Below, in pieces: positions 1 through 11,877 of a stretch of 64,000 nucleotides of DNA; positions within the stretch are counted from its first letter, which is position 1; each line of letters opens with the position of its first letter. This DNA comes from Cheilinus undulatus (Eukaryota; Chordata; Actinopteri; Labriformes; Labridae). Both the position numbers and the translations under genes were made by a program. The stretch lies in contig NC_054875.1 in assembly GCF_018320785.1 (NCBI RefSeq), positions 3,353,001-3,417,000 on the forward strand, read 5' to 3'. A model generated the notes under the pieces. The model ran no database searches. It saw only the letters and a list, made by a program, of their open reading frames with translations, and was not told the DNA's origin.

Positions 1-564
1 CAGCCACAGTAAAACAGAGAACGCTCCTCCAGAGACTCTGACATTACATAACAGAGTTGATATTTCTCACAACGAGTTAATTAACCTTGACATGAAATGT
101 TGGTGGTATGTCCCTTTAATAAGCTCCTCTCTGCAATGGAAAAAGCAGCTCATTGCTTTTGATTCTGAGCATATATATGTCAGCATGTACAGAGGATTAT
201 ACCACCATTGGTTAAGAGAAATATGACTCCCTCTGCAGCATAGAGATATGAGGAGAATCAGTGCTGCATGGAAGTGTGGGTTTAATTTCTCTGATTAACA
301 CCAACGAGCTGCAAAAATCTGATTTATCAGTTTAAACCCAGAACCCAGCTTTAAAAGGTCCAATCTTTCTTTGAATAAATATGCCATTAAACTTCAAAAC
401 AGCTCAAGGATCATCGCCTCAGGAACCTGGGGCCGTGCTCACAGCTGCCAGTTTTACTCCGACCTCTGGTGGATTCAGACAGAGCAGAAATCCTGATGCA
501 GAAATGTCTGAGCAAATGGGAGGAAAAATGCCCTGAGGCTACCATTCTGCTGCTCTCTGAAGGT
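1..564. other. No gene recognised
   Basis: AT-rich single-copy-looking sequence. I see no splice-flanked open exon, no RNA gene and no clear repeat until the minisatellite begins near 565. Confidence 0.4.
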
Positions 565-786
565 TCAAAATGCTCTCCTTGGTGTCTTTCCTTAAATAAT
601 GCGCTCTTTGATGCCCTTTTAAAATACAAAATTTAAATATTTTTCCTCTAAACAGACAAAATTTGATGATTTGCACTCTTTGATGCCCTCTTAAAATACA
701 AAATTTGAATATTTTCCCTCTTAATAGACACAATTTGATGATTTGCACACTTTGATGCCCTTTTAAAATACAAAATTTCAATATTT
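565..786. repeat. Degenerate ~74-bp minisatellite, left part
   Basis: About three imperfect units contain TTTGATGATTTGCACTCTTT, then GATGCCCTCTTAAAATAC, then a run ending TTCCTCTAAATAGACAAAA. The array is interrupted by a LINE remnant at about 787-1660 and resumes to about 2215. Short open frames here are by-products of the repeat. Confidence 0.7.
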
Positions 787-1660
787 ATAATAATAATAAT
801 AATAATAATATCTTGAATTTATATAGCACCTTTCAAGAAACCCAAGGACGCTTTACAGGAACACATAGACATGGACATGGACACAAACTATGTGAGGGGT
901 AGGATGAGTGTAAGGGCTGGTTTAGTGAAGACTGTAGGCTGTGGTGAACAGGTGGTGCTTGAGACGTTTTTTTGAAAATGTCCAGAGATGGAGCGCTACG
1001 GATGTCTGCAGGAAGAGTGTTCCAGAGGGTGGGGGCTGCAGCACTGAAGGCTCTGTCTCCGAAGGTTCGGAGTTTGGTTTTGGGCATGGAAAGTAGGCCG
1101 GTGTCTGAAGATCGAAGGTTGCGGGATGGTGTGTATGGATGGAGGAGATCAGAAAGGTACTGAGGAGCCAGAGCATGGAGAGATTTGTATGTGAGGAGGA
1201 ATTTGTAGTTGATACGGGACTTGATAGGGAGCCAATGGAGGTGGATGAGGGTCGGAGTGATGTGTTGCCAGGGTCTAGTGCGGGTGAGAACTCTAGCTGC
1301 AGAGTTTTGGACGTACTGAAGCCTGTCCAGGGTTTTGCTGGGAACTCCAGACAGGAATCCATTACAGTAGTAGTAGGTTAGGTCAAGGAGAATGAGGAGG
1401 CTGATGGGTCCAGAATCTGCAGCTGTGGGGAGGTCGTTGGTTATTTTGATAAGGGCGGTCTCAGTGCTGTGGTGAGTGCGAAATCCTGATTGAAGAGGTT
1501 CATGGAGCTCATGGTTGGACATGTGTTGCTGGAGTTGGGCAGCAACTGCTTTTTCAAGAATTTTGCAGATGAAGGGAAGGTTGGAGATCGGTCGATAGTT
1601 GGAGAGGTTCTCCGGGTCTGACCCGGGATTCTTGATGATTGGGGTTACTGAGGCCATTTT
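787..1660 (-). pseudogene. L2/CR1-type LINE remnant, internally deleted reverse transcriptase
   Basis: Read on the - strand, an open frame (about 833-1708) starts with reverse-transcriptase N-terminal motifs ([19 protein letters not shown] and [17 protein letters not shown]). It then jumps, near + position 1375, to the C-terminal region of L2/CR1-type proteins ([18 protein letters not shown], and [18 protein letters not shown]). The catalytic core (the AFDTV and FADD blocks) is missing, so the copy cannot encode an active enzyme, yet the frame stays open across the deletion. The element's 3' end is at the low coordinate, where a (TAA)n microsatellite at about 787-810 ends it, as is usual for L2-type elements. 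It sits inside a unit of the surrounding minisatellite. The clade is assigned from motif style, not alignment. Confidence 0.8.
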
Positions 1661-2215
1661 TCCTCTAAACAGACAAAATGCACTCTTTGATGCCCTCTTA
1701 AAATACAAAATTTGAATATTTTTTGTCTAAATAGACAAAATTTGATGATTTGCACTCTTTCATGTCCTCATAAAATACCAAATTTGTATATTTTTTCTCT
1801 AAATAGGCACAATTTGATGATTTGCACTCTTTGATGCCCTCTTAAACTAAAAAATTTGAATATTTTTCCTCTAAATAGACAAAAGTTGATGATTTGCACT
1901 CTTTGATGCCCTCTTAAAATAAAAAAATGAAAATTTTCCTCTTAATTAACAACATTTGATGATGTGTTCTCTTTGGTGCTCTCTAAATGGACACAATTGG
2001 AATTTTTTCCCTGCATATGGACTAAAATTGCAGATTTGCCCCTGAATTAACACAATTTTGACAGTTTGCCTTTGTTGGTACCATCTAAATAGACAAAATT
2101 TAACAATTTGCCCTCATAGCTGCTCTCTAAATGGACAAAAATGGACATTTTTCACCTAAATTGACAAAATATGATGATATGTCCTGTTTGGTGCCCTGTC
2201 AATGGACACAATTTA
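1661..2215. repeat. Degenerate ~74-bp minisatellite, right part
   Basis: Continuation of the 565-786 array. Units become more diverged toward 2200 and include CTCTAAATGGACACAATT and TTTGGTGCCCTG. The same monomer core recurs at 8.6-10.35 kb and, in reverse complement, at 55.0-56.7 kb. Confidence 0.7.
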
Positions 2216-3309
2216 CACATGCAAACATACATTCTTCATTTTACTCGCTAAGAAATGTTCAAAAAGACAATCTTTAAAGATTGCACACATGAAGAGTTGT
2301 TTTGAGGAGACTAAGCTGCAGCTGAAACATCATCTGTATGAGACTGTCTGCAGAGTTGAGGCGTTTTTATACAGAAACCAGACTAGACTCGCTCCTCCTG
2401 CAGGTACTTTCCAAACTCCCTGTTCTCTGTGTTTAAACACACCTGAAGACGGAGAGTGCCGGGTCAATAAATCCGCTCTACATCTGTTTAAATACACTTA
2501 GATTTTAAATGTCAGCTGGTTTCTAAGCAGCTGAGAAGTGATAGTGAAACAGCTGACTAATATCAGATATGACATGCATGATTTTAAGGGTGTTTACTTG
2601 AGCACACGTACCGGTCTTCAGCTGGTCCTGAGTCCTGAATGGCTGCAAGGCTCCAACTTCATCAGGTAGAGGCTCTGAATGGTTAAAGTCAAGGTAATCA
2701 GGTTACTTCAGAAGTCAGGGAACAATCTGGTCCGTCATGATTTTTAAGAGTGATTATTATTATAATCATAGTAGATATCAGAAAGTTAGAGACAAATAAC
2801 AGGATTTTATAAATGCATGTTTTATTTTTGACCTTTTCTTGATTCCTCCCGTAAGGATGAAAATGAGCGGAGCCCTCTCCTCCGTGTGAATCCTGCCTCC
2901 TCTGAGCTGTTGCTTCTTTCTGCAGGTTTGTATTTACATGCTGATATAAAACACTGACTTATCTTTAATAGTGATCATATAAGTATCTTAAAATGCACAT
3001 TCTTACTTTTAACACGGAGAGAGGAAAAGCTGAAACTCCTTCTGCTGTTTGGAAACAGTGGCCGCTCCGAATTCTGAAGAATGAAGAAAAAGAGATGTAA
3101 AATGTAGTTAATGTAGTCAGTCATGGTCAATATAATTTGGCTTTTTGAAAACAAAAAATGCAAAAAGAAAAAACTCTCTAATGCCTGAAGGAAAGTCTAA
3201 TCAGGTCACCCTTAGGTGAGGACATGTTTGATGAAAATCTGTTGAAGCATTCTTGACGCGCCGTGTTCACACAGATGACCCAGACCATTTTTAACTAAAG
3301 CCTCCAAAC
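2216..3309. other. No gene recognised
   Basis: The longest + frame (2202-2501, 99 codons) matches no family I recognise and has no convincing splice sites. Otherwise this is ordinary AT-rich intergenic sequence. Confidence 0.4.
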
Positions 3310-3390
3310 CAGGGGTTTCAAACTCAAGGCCCGGGGTCCAAATCTGGTCCCTGGTATACCTGGCCCACCAGGTCATATCATATTTTTATT

Positions 3391-4060
3391 ACCTCCACCA
3401 AGGAGGTTATGTGATCAGGTGGGTTTGTTCATTTGTTCGTTAGCAACATAACTCAAAAAGTTACGGATGGATTTTGATGAAATTTTCAGGAAATGTCAGA
3501 AATGGCACAAGGAAGAACATATTAGATTTTGGGACTGATCCGGATCACCGTCTGGATTCAGAAATTTTTTTAAGGATTCTGCTCTATTGGGAGATAGGGC
3601 TAATGGTGGAGGTCTGCACTGTTACCACTTTACACCAGGAGATGGCGGACATGAGTAACTTCAATCCCAGCAGCAGTGTTTGGTGTGTTTCTTCTCAAAG
3701 TTTTGGAGTGTATAGAGTTTGAAAGATGCACGCCCGGTCAAGGAGACGAGTCGGAGAGTAACAGAGAGAAAGACAGCCAATAGTAGTGAGAATACTCACA
3801 ATGCTGGGAGGAATAGAGGAATATTCACCCTCTGCCATGACTTCCAGTCGTCCAGTGAGACCATGGGTGAGACTGTCAGTGCATCTGATGGCGAAGCCAA
3901 TGCTTTATAGCACTTCCATCCCACCGGAGAGAGAGTAATTGGCGAATGCTGCGGTGGGGGGCACATAGGGACAGATCCAGGAATTCTTCTAAAGGATTCT
4001 TCACTTTTGGGAGATAGGGCTAATGGTGGAGGTCTGCACTCTCCGAGTGCTTCTCTTGTT
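3391..4060 (+). mobile_element. Dispersed ~670-bp element, copy 1
   Basis: Begins ACCTCCACCAAGGAGGTTAT and includes GGATTTTGATGAAATTTTC and GGGCTAATGGTGGAGGTCTG. It ends near CTCTCCGAGTGCTTCTC. Two further copies are at 25399-26072 (same strand) and 46610-47292 (opposite strand). The related sequence at about 15330-15360 lacks this insert and acts as an empty-site reference. No transposase is encoded. Confidence 0.65.
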
Positions 4061-4111
4061 ATAACTGGCCCACTGATCTTCAGATTTCCTCCAGTTTAAA
4101 AATGTAAACCC

Positions 4112-4307
4112 CGGGGCGCGCCGGTAGTTGAGTGGTTAAGGCATGCACCATGTATGCAGGCGACCCGGGTTTCAAATCTGGCCCATGGCACTATTCCTGC
4201 ATGTCTCTCCCTGCTCTCTTCCCTGTTTCCGACTCTATCCACTGTCCTATCAAATAAAGGCAAAAAGGCCAAAAATAAATCTTAAAAATTAAAAATAAAT
4301 AAATAAA
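4112..4307 (+). mobile_element. tRNA-derived SINE
   Basis: The head has tRNA-like promoter boxes (A box TAGTTGAGTGGTTAAGGC, B-box region GGGTTTCAAATCTGG). It is followed by the body ending CTATCCACTGTCCTATCAAA and an AT-rich tail. It is flanked by a perfect 15-bp target duplication, TAAAAATGTAAACCC, at 4097-4111 and 4308-4322. This is a SINE type common in spiny-rayed fishes. Confidence 0.85.
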
Positions 4308-5152
4308 TAAAAATGTAAACCCAACCCTGATGATTTAAAATATCCTTGTTCTGTCATAAAAATAAGAAAAAGTACAAATATAAAATAAAATAATTATATA
4401 AAACGTCATGAATGTGGGAAAATAAATTTCTGTATTCATTTTATATTCTTGATTTTGCATCTCACAGTTATCAGGCAAAGTTGTGGTTTTGACTTTTTAT
4501 TTCAGATTTTGACCTTTTTTAATTCACATTTCTGACTTTTTATCTATTTTTTTTACCTTTTTAGATCCTCATTTTTTAATTTTTAAGTAATATTTTGACC
4601 TTAAAACTCATGATTTTGAGTTCTTTTTCTCACATTTTGACCTTTTTAGCTCCTTACTTTGACTTTTATCTCATAATTTGGCCTTTGTGTCCTCAATTTA
4701 AAATTTTAAGTAATATTTTGCCCTGTAAAACTCAAATTTAAATTTTTTCTCAGCTGTTGACATTTTTAACCGATGATTTGGTAGTTTATCTCATATTTTG
4801 ACCTTTGAAACTCATGATTTCAAATTTTTATCTCATGTTTTAACCCTAAAAAACATGATTTAAACTTTCTTTCTTGTGTATTTGCCTTTTAAAAACATGA
4901 TTTCGACTTTAAATGCCTTCTGGGCTAAAATGGTTGAATTTTATCTCAGATTTTCTTCCTATAAACTAACCTCTTTCACTGTTTTAAATCTAAAAATCAT
5001 TCATCATCAGTGCTAAGGTTTTTTCCTCCCATAATTCATTGCTGGTGAAAATGAGGTTGACAGTTTATGGTTAAATGTTGGTCTTGTTCGGCCCTCAGGT
5101 TGGACCCAAATTCAGAATTCGGCCCCAGCTGTGATTGAGTTTGACGTCTCTG

Positions 5153-6428
5153 ATTTATGCTTCCTTCACAGACTCAGGACTGGTGATCCTGCAGCTTTAA
5201 CCGTCCGCTGTGCTACTGACCCGTGTGCGAACGCTCAGAGCTCATTCTGCATGTTCTCTATATGAGCGGCTTCACTGGCTCTGCATGGGAAGACTCCATG
5301 GCTATTTATAGACATCCAAATGAGAGGACATGAGGATTCCCTGTGGGAAAACTCTCCGGGTATAAACCACCAGAGAACCGGAGGAATGCATCACTGCAGG
5401 GTCACTGGAACACAGCGTTAAGTCATGTATGTGTTTAAGAGGAAAATATTTCTGGACTTTTGTCGAAAGGAGAAGCGGAATATTTCAGTTCCTAATGGAC
5501 TTTTTTTTTTGGTTTCTTTGTCTTCCCTGGGAAACCTCTTCCGTCATCCTCATCCTCCTCACTGCAGGAAATGATGAGTTTTATGTTTCTTGTTTGTTTT
5601 GAATCAATTAAGGGTGAACATGAGCAGCGGAAGGACAAAACAAGACAATAATACCAACTAGAGTCAGTCAGAAGTCAAAAAGCATCATGTAAATTTGAAT
5701 TTCATGGACAGACCACCAGTTTACTTCTAGTAAGCCTCAGTGATACTGGAGTAAAGGGATTATGCTGCAATGGGGATATGAAATGCCACTAACCAATCAA
5801 AATGTCACTATAACTACCTATAATAATGAAAAAACACTAAGCAAACATAATGACATCCCTGACATATCTCACTCTCTGCTGTTGCACTGAAGCGTTATCG
5901 ATGGAAGCAATGTTTCTGTGTTCAAATCTGGTTTTACGCACATTAAAATAAAATGGGTTGACAAGTTTAAAAATAAGAAAACAGGAAACGTCAGGTGTTT
6001 ATTGAAAAAGGAATCATAGTGGCAGTGCAACAGTTTCAACAATAGTTAAAGGTGTGTCAGGTCTGAGCTGATTCAAAGCAGCAGGCTTGTAGCTGAGAGT
6101 GGTGGTCAAAGGAGAGGTTGTAAATACTGAGCTCTGCTTAAGCTCCATTTATTCATCCATTAAAACCTTATATCAGACAAACTCTTCACAGTTAAAGTTC
6201 CCACTTGTTATGTTGTTTGAATCCTTTTATTGTGAAGGGTCATATCAGGAAATGGAGCGTTTTCAGAAGCAGCTTTAGAATAAAAGAACCAAGATAACCG
6301 CTCTCATCATCAGCTGGGAGTTTATGCTTATGCTCATGTGTAAATTCAGTCTGTCCTTCAACTCTGAATATTTTCATTGTTTTTAAGATGTCATCAGTGA
6401 CTCTTGTCTTATTTCCAGATCCGTGGTG
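5153..6428. other. No gene recognised
   Basis: Intergenic sequence with ordinary composition. I see no exon-like segment, RNA gene or clear repeat. Confidence 0.35.
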
Positions 6429-6580
6429 CAGTGTTAATTTCATCGACTTAAACTCTGAGAAAACATGTTAGTCAGCTACCTTTACTACCATCTGGCAGAC
6501 TTAGACTAGCTAAAATAGACCTGTAATCATAAAAGGTCGGTTGAGTTTTCTTCCAGGAGACTAAAGTCAGTCTGATGTTA
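6429..6580 (+). mobile_element. hAT-type element, partial copy
   Basis: Starts CAGTGTTAATTTCATCGACT and continues with diverged ACTAAAA-rich sequence, like the complete copy at 13348-13792. I found no matching right end. Confidence 0.5.
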
Positions 6581-6702
6581 GTGCTGGGTGGTTGGACATT
6601 ATACATCCATCCTCCAGTGCATAAAAGACATGTTTGTGTCTTCACCAGTGTATTTAAAACTGATTGAAATATCGAAAATTTTATGTTTGTATTATTTGTA
6701 CA

Positions 6703-7015
6703 GGGCTGCACGGTGTTGCAGGGGTTAGCAAGAGGGTTGCCTCACAGCAAGAAGGTCCCTGGTTCACTTCCTGGTCAGGGCCTTTCTGTGCAGAGTTTGC
6801 ATGTTCTCCCCCTTGCACGCGTGGGTTCTCTCGGGGTTCTCCGCCTTCCTCCCACCACCAAAAACATGCTCGTTAGGTTAATTGGTGACTCTAAATTGGC
6901 CGAATGGGAGTGTGCCTGGTTATCTGTCTCTATTAGTCAATCCTGTGATTGGCTGGTGACCAGTTCAGGGTCGTCTCTTGCCCAGTGACAGCTGGGATAG
7001 GTTCCAGCCCCAACC
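6703..7015 (+). mobile_element. SINE with conserved fish central domain
   Basis: The head GGGCTGCACGGTGTTGCAGG is followed by TTTGCATGTTCTCCC, AAAACATGCTCGTTAGGTTA and the tail GACAGCTGGGATAGGTTCCA. This order is typical of a widespread teleost tRNA-derived SINE. A reverse-strand copy is at 44785-45005. Open frames over it are not genes. Confidence 0.8.
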
Positions 7016-8630
7016 CCCCAATCTTAAATTGATTTTAAACCAACGATTAAGACTAACTGATTTAACCATGCTGTGGTGCAGCTCAGAGGGTGAAATGAGC
7101 CCATGCTGCACAGTTTTGATGAGTCAGGAGAATTTTGGATTGAGTCTCTCTACTCATGGACAAGTTCTCTGCTCTCCAGCATGATTAACATCACCTCTGA
7201 TCTGTGCACAAGTTCACATGAATCAAGCTCAAGACCAGGTCTTGTTTCTGGTTTTCGGTACACTTATGTTCACACTGATCAAATGAACCAGACTTTTGGG
7301 TCAAGTAGCAATTATCCGACCCAGGCCCGGGTCCCTAATGTAGAGGGAGCACCCAGAAGACATGTCAATGAAATCCAATTCTGCAGGAGCTTCTGCAGAA
7401 AAGCTGCCGACAGACATGTCATCTTTAAGTTTTGTGGCCTGCAGCTCTGTGTCTGTGCACGCTCCTCTGTTTACTTCAAACAGCAGACGGCTGCAGGCGG
7501 ACAGAACAACCAAGCCTCTCAGTGCAGAATACACGCTGTGGTTAAAGCACTGACTGCTCCACAATCACATGTTTATGACATATTTACAGCGTGTTTCCTC
7601 AGCTTATCTCCAATATTAATGAAGTAAGATTGCTCTGTTCTCTGCAGTAAAACCACCAACATCAGACCTCCCAGCAGCACAGACATGTCCCTCATATTCT
7701 CCTATTAACTGGTTTCTTCACTGTTCAGCTTCTTATTTCTCAGCTCCAAACTCTCACAGTCAATCAAGTCAAACCAGCATGAAGGTCTCTTGTAGCTGAG
7801 TGGTTCCATACCACATAACCACAGCGCCGCTGATTCAGCTGCAACTAGTGAGCTTTGCCTTATGTCCTGGTTTAAACCCCACCGTCTGTTTCCTGTTGAC
7901 CTCCTAACCTCTGAACTTTACGGTGCAGGTGAAATAAAATCCCAGTACATGAACAGCAAACACATAGAAAGGGTGCTGTTTTCAGTTAAAATCGTCATGT
8001 AAACATGGCCTCAGTAGTAGTTAAAGCCATTTTTACACAACACTGATGTCAACCTAAAACAGTGACCTTTTGTTGGTTTGTGACTGCTGGTTTACAATAA
8101 AGTAAGTAAAGTCTTGAAAACAGGTTGCAAAGTGCAGGGTCTTGAGAATGCTATGGTCTACGCTGGCGCCTTCTCATGTAAACTGGCAGTCCCCTGGAAA
8201 AGGAAGGCTGTGCCTGGTAAATACCCATGTGGGCTCTGCAGAAGGAAAAGGATGTGCATGTGCCGTTTTATCCCAATTAATCTCTGACTTTAAGTCCTTA
8301 AAACAACTAATCACAAAATTTTTATCAGTTTAAAATTCTATTTTCTAACTAAATGAAATTGACTTCCTGTTTAGATATAAACTTTTAAAGGTAAAGGTTT
8401 TAACTTGAACTTAACTACAAAAAGGAACTTGTTATGGATTGAAATGGAACAATGGAACAATAAAAAAGTCAATTTTTAATAAGCCAATGTTCGGATGACT
8501 TCTGACCTGTCCACTGAGCTGTCTGTGAATTTTTAATGTGAAGTGAAACATTAAGGATCAGTGGTGGAGTTATTTAACATCCATGGGTTGCATGGAGACT
8601 ATGGCCATTGACCTGAGTGTGCTGAAAGGG
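7016..8630. other. No gene recognised
   Basis: Contains an open frame at 7103-7627 (+) overlapped by one at 7301-7564 (-). Neither resembles a known family, and stop-free overlap on both strands argues against coding. Confidence 0.35.
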
Positions 8631-8639
8631 CAGTGAAGT

Positions 8640-10350
8640 ATGAGATCTGCCTTCTTTGGTTCCCCCTGCTATGACTGAATCTGACGAAGTGTCCTCTTTG
8701 GCTCCCTCTAAATGGACAAGAATTGGCAAAGTGCCCTCTAAATGGATAGGAGTTGATTAAGTACACTCTAAATAAATAAGAGATGACAAAGTGCCCTCTA
8801 AATGAATAAGAGTTGGTAAAATGCCCTCTAAATGGAAAAGAGTTTATAAAGTGCCCTCTAAATGGATGAGTGGGCAATGTGCCCTCTATATGGATAAGAG
8901 TTGACAAAGTGCCCTCTAAATGGAACAGAGTTGATAAAGTGCCCTCTAAATGGAAAAGAGTTGATAAAGTGCTCTCTTAATCGATTAGAGTTGATAAAGT
9001 CCCCTCTAAATGGAACAGAGTTGATAAAGTGTCCTCTAAATGGAATAGAGTTGATAAAGTGTCCTCTAAATGGAATAGAGTTGATAAAGTGTCCTCTAAA
9101 TGGAACAGAGTTGAAAAAGTGTCCTCTAAATGGAACAGAGTTGATAAAGTGTCCTCTAGATGGAATAGAGTTGATAAAGTGTCCTCTAAACGGAACAGAG
9201 TTGATAAAGTGTCCTCTAAATGGAACAGAGTTGATAAAGTGTCCTCTAAACGGAACAGAGTTGATAAAGTGTCCTCTAAACGGAACAGAGTTGATAAAGT
9301 GTCCTCTAAATGGAATAGAGTTGATAAAGTGTCCTCTAAATGGAATAGAGTTGATATTGTGCCCTCTAAATGGATAAGAGTTGATAAAGTGCTCTCTTAA
9401 TCGATTAGAGTTGATAAAGTCCCCTCTAAATGGAACAGAGTTGATAAAGTGTCCTCTAAATGGAACAGAGTTGATAAAGTGTCCTCTAAATGGAACAGAG
9501 TTGATAAAGTGTCCTCTAAATGGAATAGAGTTGATAAAGTGTCCTCTAAACGGAACAGAGTTGATAAAGTGTCCTCTAAATGGAACAGAGTTGATAAAGT
9601 GTCCTCTAAATGGAACAGAGTTGATAAAGTGTCCTCTAAATGGAATAGAGTTGATATTGTGCCCTCTAAATGGATAAGAGTTGATAAAGTGCTCTCTTAA
9701 TCGATTAGAGTTGATAAAGTCCCCTCTAAATGGAACAGAGTTGATAAAGTGTCCTCTAAATGGATAAGAGTTGATAAAGTGCCCTCTAAATGAATAAGAG
9801 TTGGTAAAATGCCCTCTAAATGGAACAGAGTTGATAAAGTGCTCTCTTAATGGATTAGAGTTGATAAAGTGCCCTCTTAATGGATGAGTTGGCAACGTGC
9901 CCTCTAAATGGATAAGAGTTGATAAAGTGCCCTCTAAATGGAATAGAGTTGATAAAGTGCCCTCTTAATGGATGAGTTGGCAACGTGCCCTCTAAATGGA
10001 TAAGAGTTGATAAAGTGCCCTCTAAATGGATAAGAGTTGATAAAGTGCCCTCTAAATGGAATAGAGTTGATAAAGTGCCCTCTTAATGGATGAGTTGGCA
10101 ACGTGCCCTCTAAATGGATAAGAGTTGATAAAGTGTCCTCTTAATGGAATAGAGTTGATAAAGTGCCCTCTTAATGGATGAGTTGGCAACGTGCCCTCTA
10201 AATGGATAAGAGTTGACACAAGGCCCCCTTTGGGGCCCTCTAAATAGATAACATTTTACACAGGGCTCCCTTTGGGGCCCTCTAAATGAACAAACTTTAC
10301 AAATTGTCCTCTTTGGTCCCTGTTAGTAGACAAAATGTGACAGAGGGCCC
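8640..10350. repeat. 30-bp minisatellite with higher-order structure
   Basis: The core unit is 30 bp: GTCCTCTAAATGGAACAGAG followed by TTGATAAAGT. About 50 units run from 8690 to 10220. Variant markers recur: CTCTCTTAATCGATTAGAG occurs near 8970, 9390 and 9690, giving higher-order spacings of 420 and 300 bp (14 and 10 units). From about 9870 a 28-bp variant containing GGATGAGTTGGCAAC is interleaved at roughly 90-120 bp. Edges at 8640-8700 and 10220-10350 are degenerate and resemble the 565-2215 array. Because 30 is divisible by 3, several frames stay open (for example a 345-codon - frame repeating HFINSVPFRG). Confidence 0.95.
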
Positions 10351-11877
10351 TCTCTGGCCCCATGTATTGCCTTAGGTTTCTCAGTGTTAAGATATATATA
10401 TATTTTTGCACTTGCCCCGTAAATATCTTGAGAGTCCACCACTGATAATAACCATGTCAGTGGTTCAGATCCTTTTACTGAGCATTAGGTCTCGCTATTC
10501 TATATTTTATTCACATCAACATGAATCATTTTACTTAATCTAGGTTGGTCATATATCTATATATCCTAAAACTAGAGCCCAGCCTGGGGTGTGGTTCTCG
10601 TAAGATCTTAATCACTGGCATCAGAGGGTCATAAAGCCTCGCTGTTGTGTGCTATTATGTGTGTATTTCTGGTCTAACATTCAGGTCCATTCAAACATGT
10701 TTAATGCTTCTGAAAATTCTAGATTTTATGCTTTTCCCCAATCTTGCAGACCTAACCAGCGTTATAAATTTCTGTGGCCACATTGCATGCCTTTTTCTGT
10801 GAATATCATCGAGTTTAAGCATGACTCCTCCCCCTGAAGACAACATCAAACAGTGTAAGTGTTCTGTTCTTAGCACAGGAAGTAAAAGTGAAGTTAAGAT
10901 CAAGGTTCTCTTTTTCTCAGGAGTCACGTGAATTTACACACATTCTCTTTCAATGTCACGCTGCAGCTTCTGACATTTCCTGCACCTTCACTTCTGACAT
11001 GTTAGAGACGCTAACATCAAGGGTTTGTTAGTACAAAAGCATGAAAACAGGGAGTAAATCACAGCTGCCTTATCAAACAGGTGCTGCAGCCTTGAACTGT
11101 CAACAAAGAGCAGGTTTAAAGACAGAAACACTCACCACCGGAGCCTGCTGGGATGGTTTCTCCATTATTCGTCACTGGTCTGTCTGCAGAGATGATTCTA
11201 ACCCTTAAATCCACTCATAGGTGATGCCTCTGATAACTGGATCAGTGGTTAAAAAGTCCGGTCCTCCCCCGGCGCGCAGTTGTTTGACTGTAACTGTTTA
11301 TAGAGACAGCCCAGCAGCAAGTGCTCATGTATGAGGAAGTGCACTTGTCGAAGAGAGTGGTTGATGGACTTCAGTCTCAGGCTGGGATTTCCTCTTTCAA
11401 TGTCAAACCAAAGTACAGTGACGCAGACGCCACGAGGGAGTGTGTAAGGGTGAAACTGTGTAGATGTGTGTAGGTGTGAGTGTGTATTGCACAGTTAAGC
11501 TGGTTTATCAGCTTTTAAACCAGTATATCAACTACTTTGAATCAGACCTGAACTTAAACCCAACATTAGCAGTCAAACCAGATCAACATGGATGTCAGAC
11601 TCAGTCTAAATCCTGAATAAAACCAGAGACCGGGGACACATCAAGACTGTTTTAGGGTGCTGGGGGAGGCAGTCGTAGATCTGTGAAGTGAGCCGTCTCA
11701 GTATGAATCAGGCTTCCTGACTGTGTTACCTCTGACACATTTAGCTGGGTTCTGTCCCTGCATGGTGATTGGTCTAAACTGGACTTAAACTGCACTCATC
11801 AGAAGCCTAAATATCAAATGAAATTTTTAAATGCATTGAAATTAAATTCCTCCATCAGGGGGCTCTCAAGCACGGAC
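10351..11877. other. No gene recognised
   Basis: Intergenic sequence. Short overlapping frames around 10650-10930 show no family resemblance. Confidence 0.35.

Larger units (their letters stand above)
3310..5152 (+). mobile_element. hAT-like non-autonomous element with nested insertions
   Basis: The left end reads CAGGGGTTTCAAACTCAAGG. The right end reads TGATTGAGTTTGACGTCTCTG, the near-reverse complement of CAGGGGTGTCAAACTCA, as in a widespread hAT-type family. The interior (about 4380-4960) is an AT-rich array built on TCATATTTTGACCTTTAAAA and ACTCATGATTTTGA. Related copies or ends lie at about 15270-16105, 37770-39656 and 45595-45674. Two younger elements are inserted in it (3391-4060 and 4112-4307). 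I could not find a convincing 8-bp target duplication for this copy. Confidence 0.6.

Noticed and set aside
4112..4190. Possible functional tRNA gene
   Set aside because: tRNA-like boxes belong to a SINE with its own tail and a 15-bp target duplication. No cloverleaf is preserved.
7103..7627. 174-codon + frame
   Set aside because: It overlaps an 87-codon frame on the other strand, has no recognisable motif, and its composition matches the surroundings.
8858..9895. 345-codon - strand frame of decamer repeats, and matching + frames
   Set aside because: It is the translation of the 30-bp minisatellite. Frames are open on both strands because 30 is divisible by three, and there is no splice or promoter context.
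8690..10220. Regular 30-bp repeats that could suggest a CRISPR array
   Set aside because: There are no unique spacers between repeats, the units are directly adjacent, and the DNA is vertebrate.
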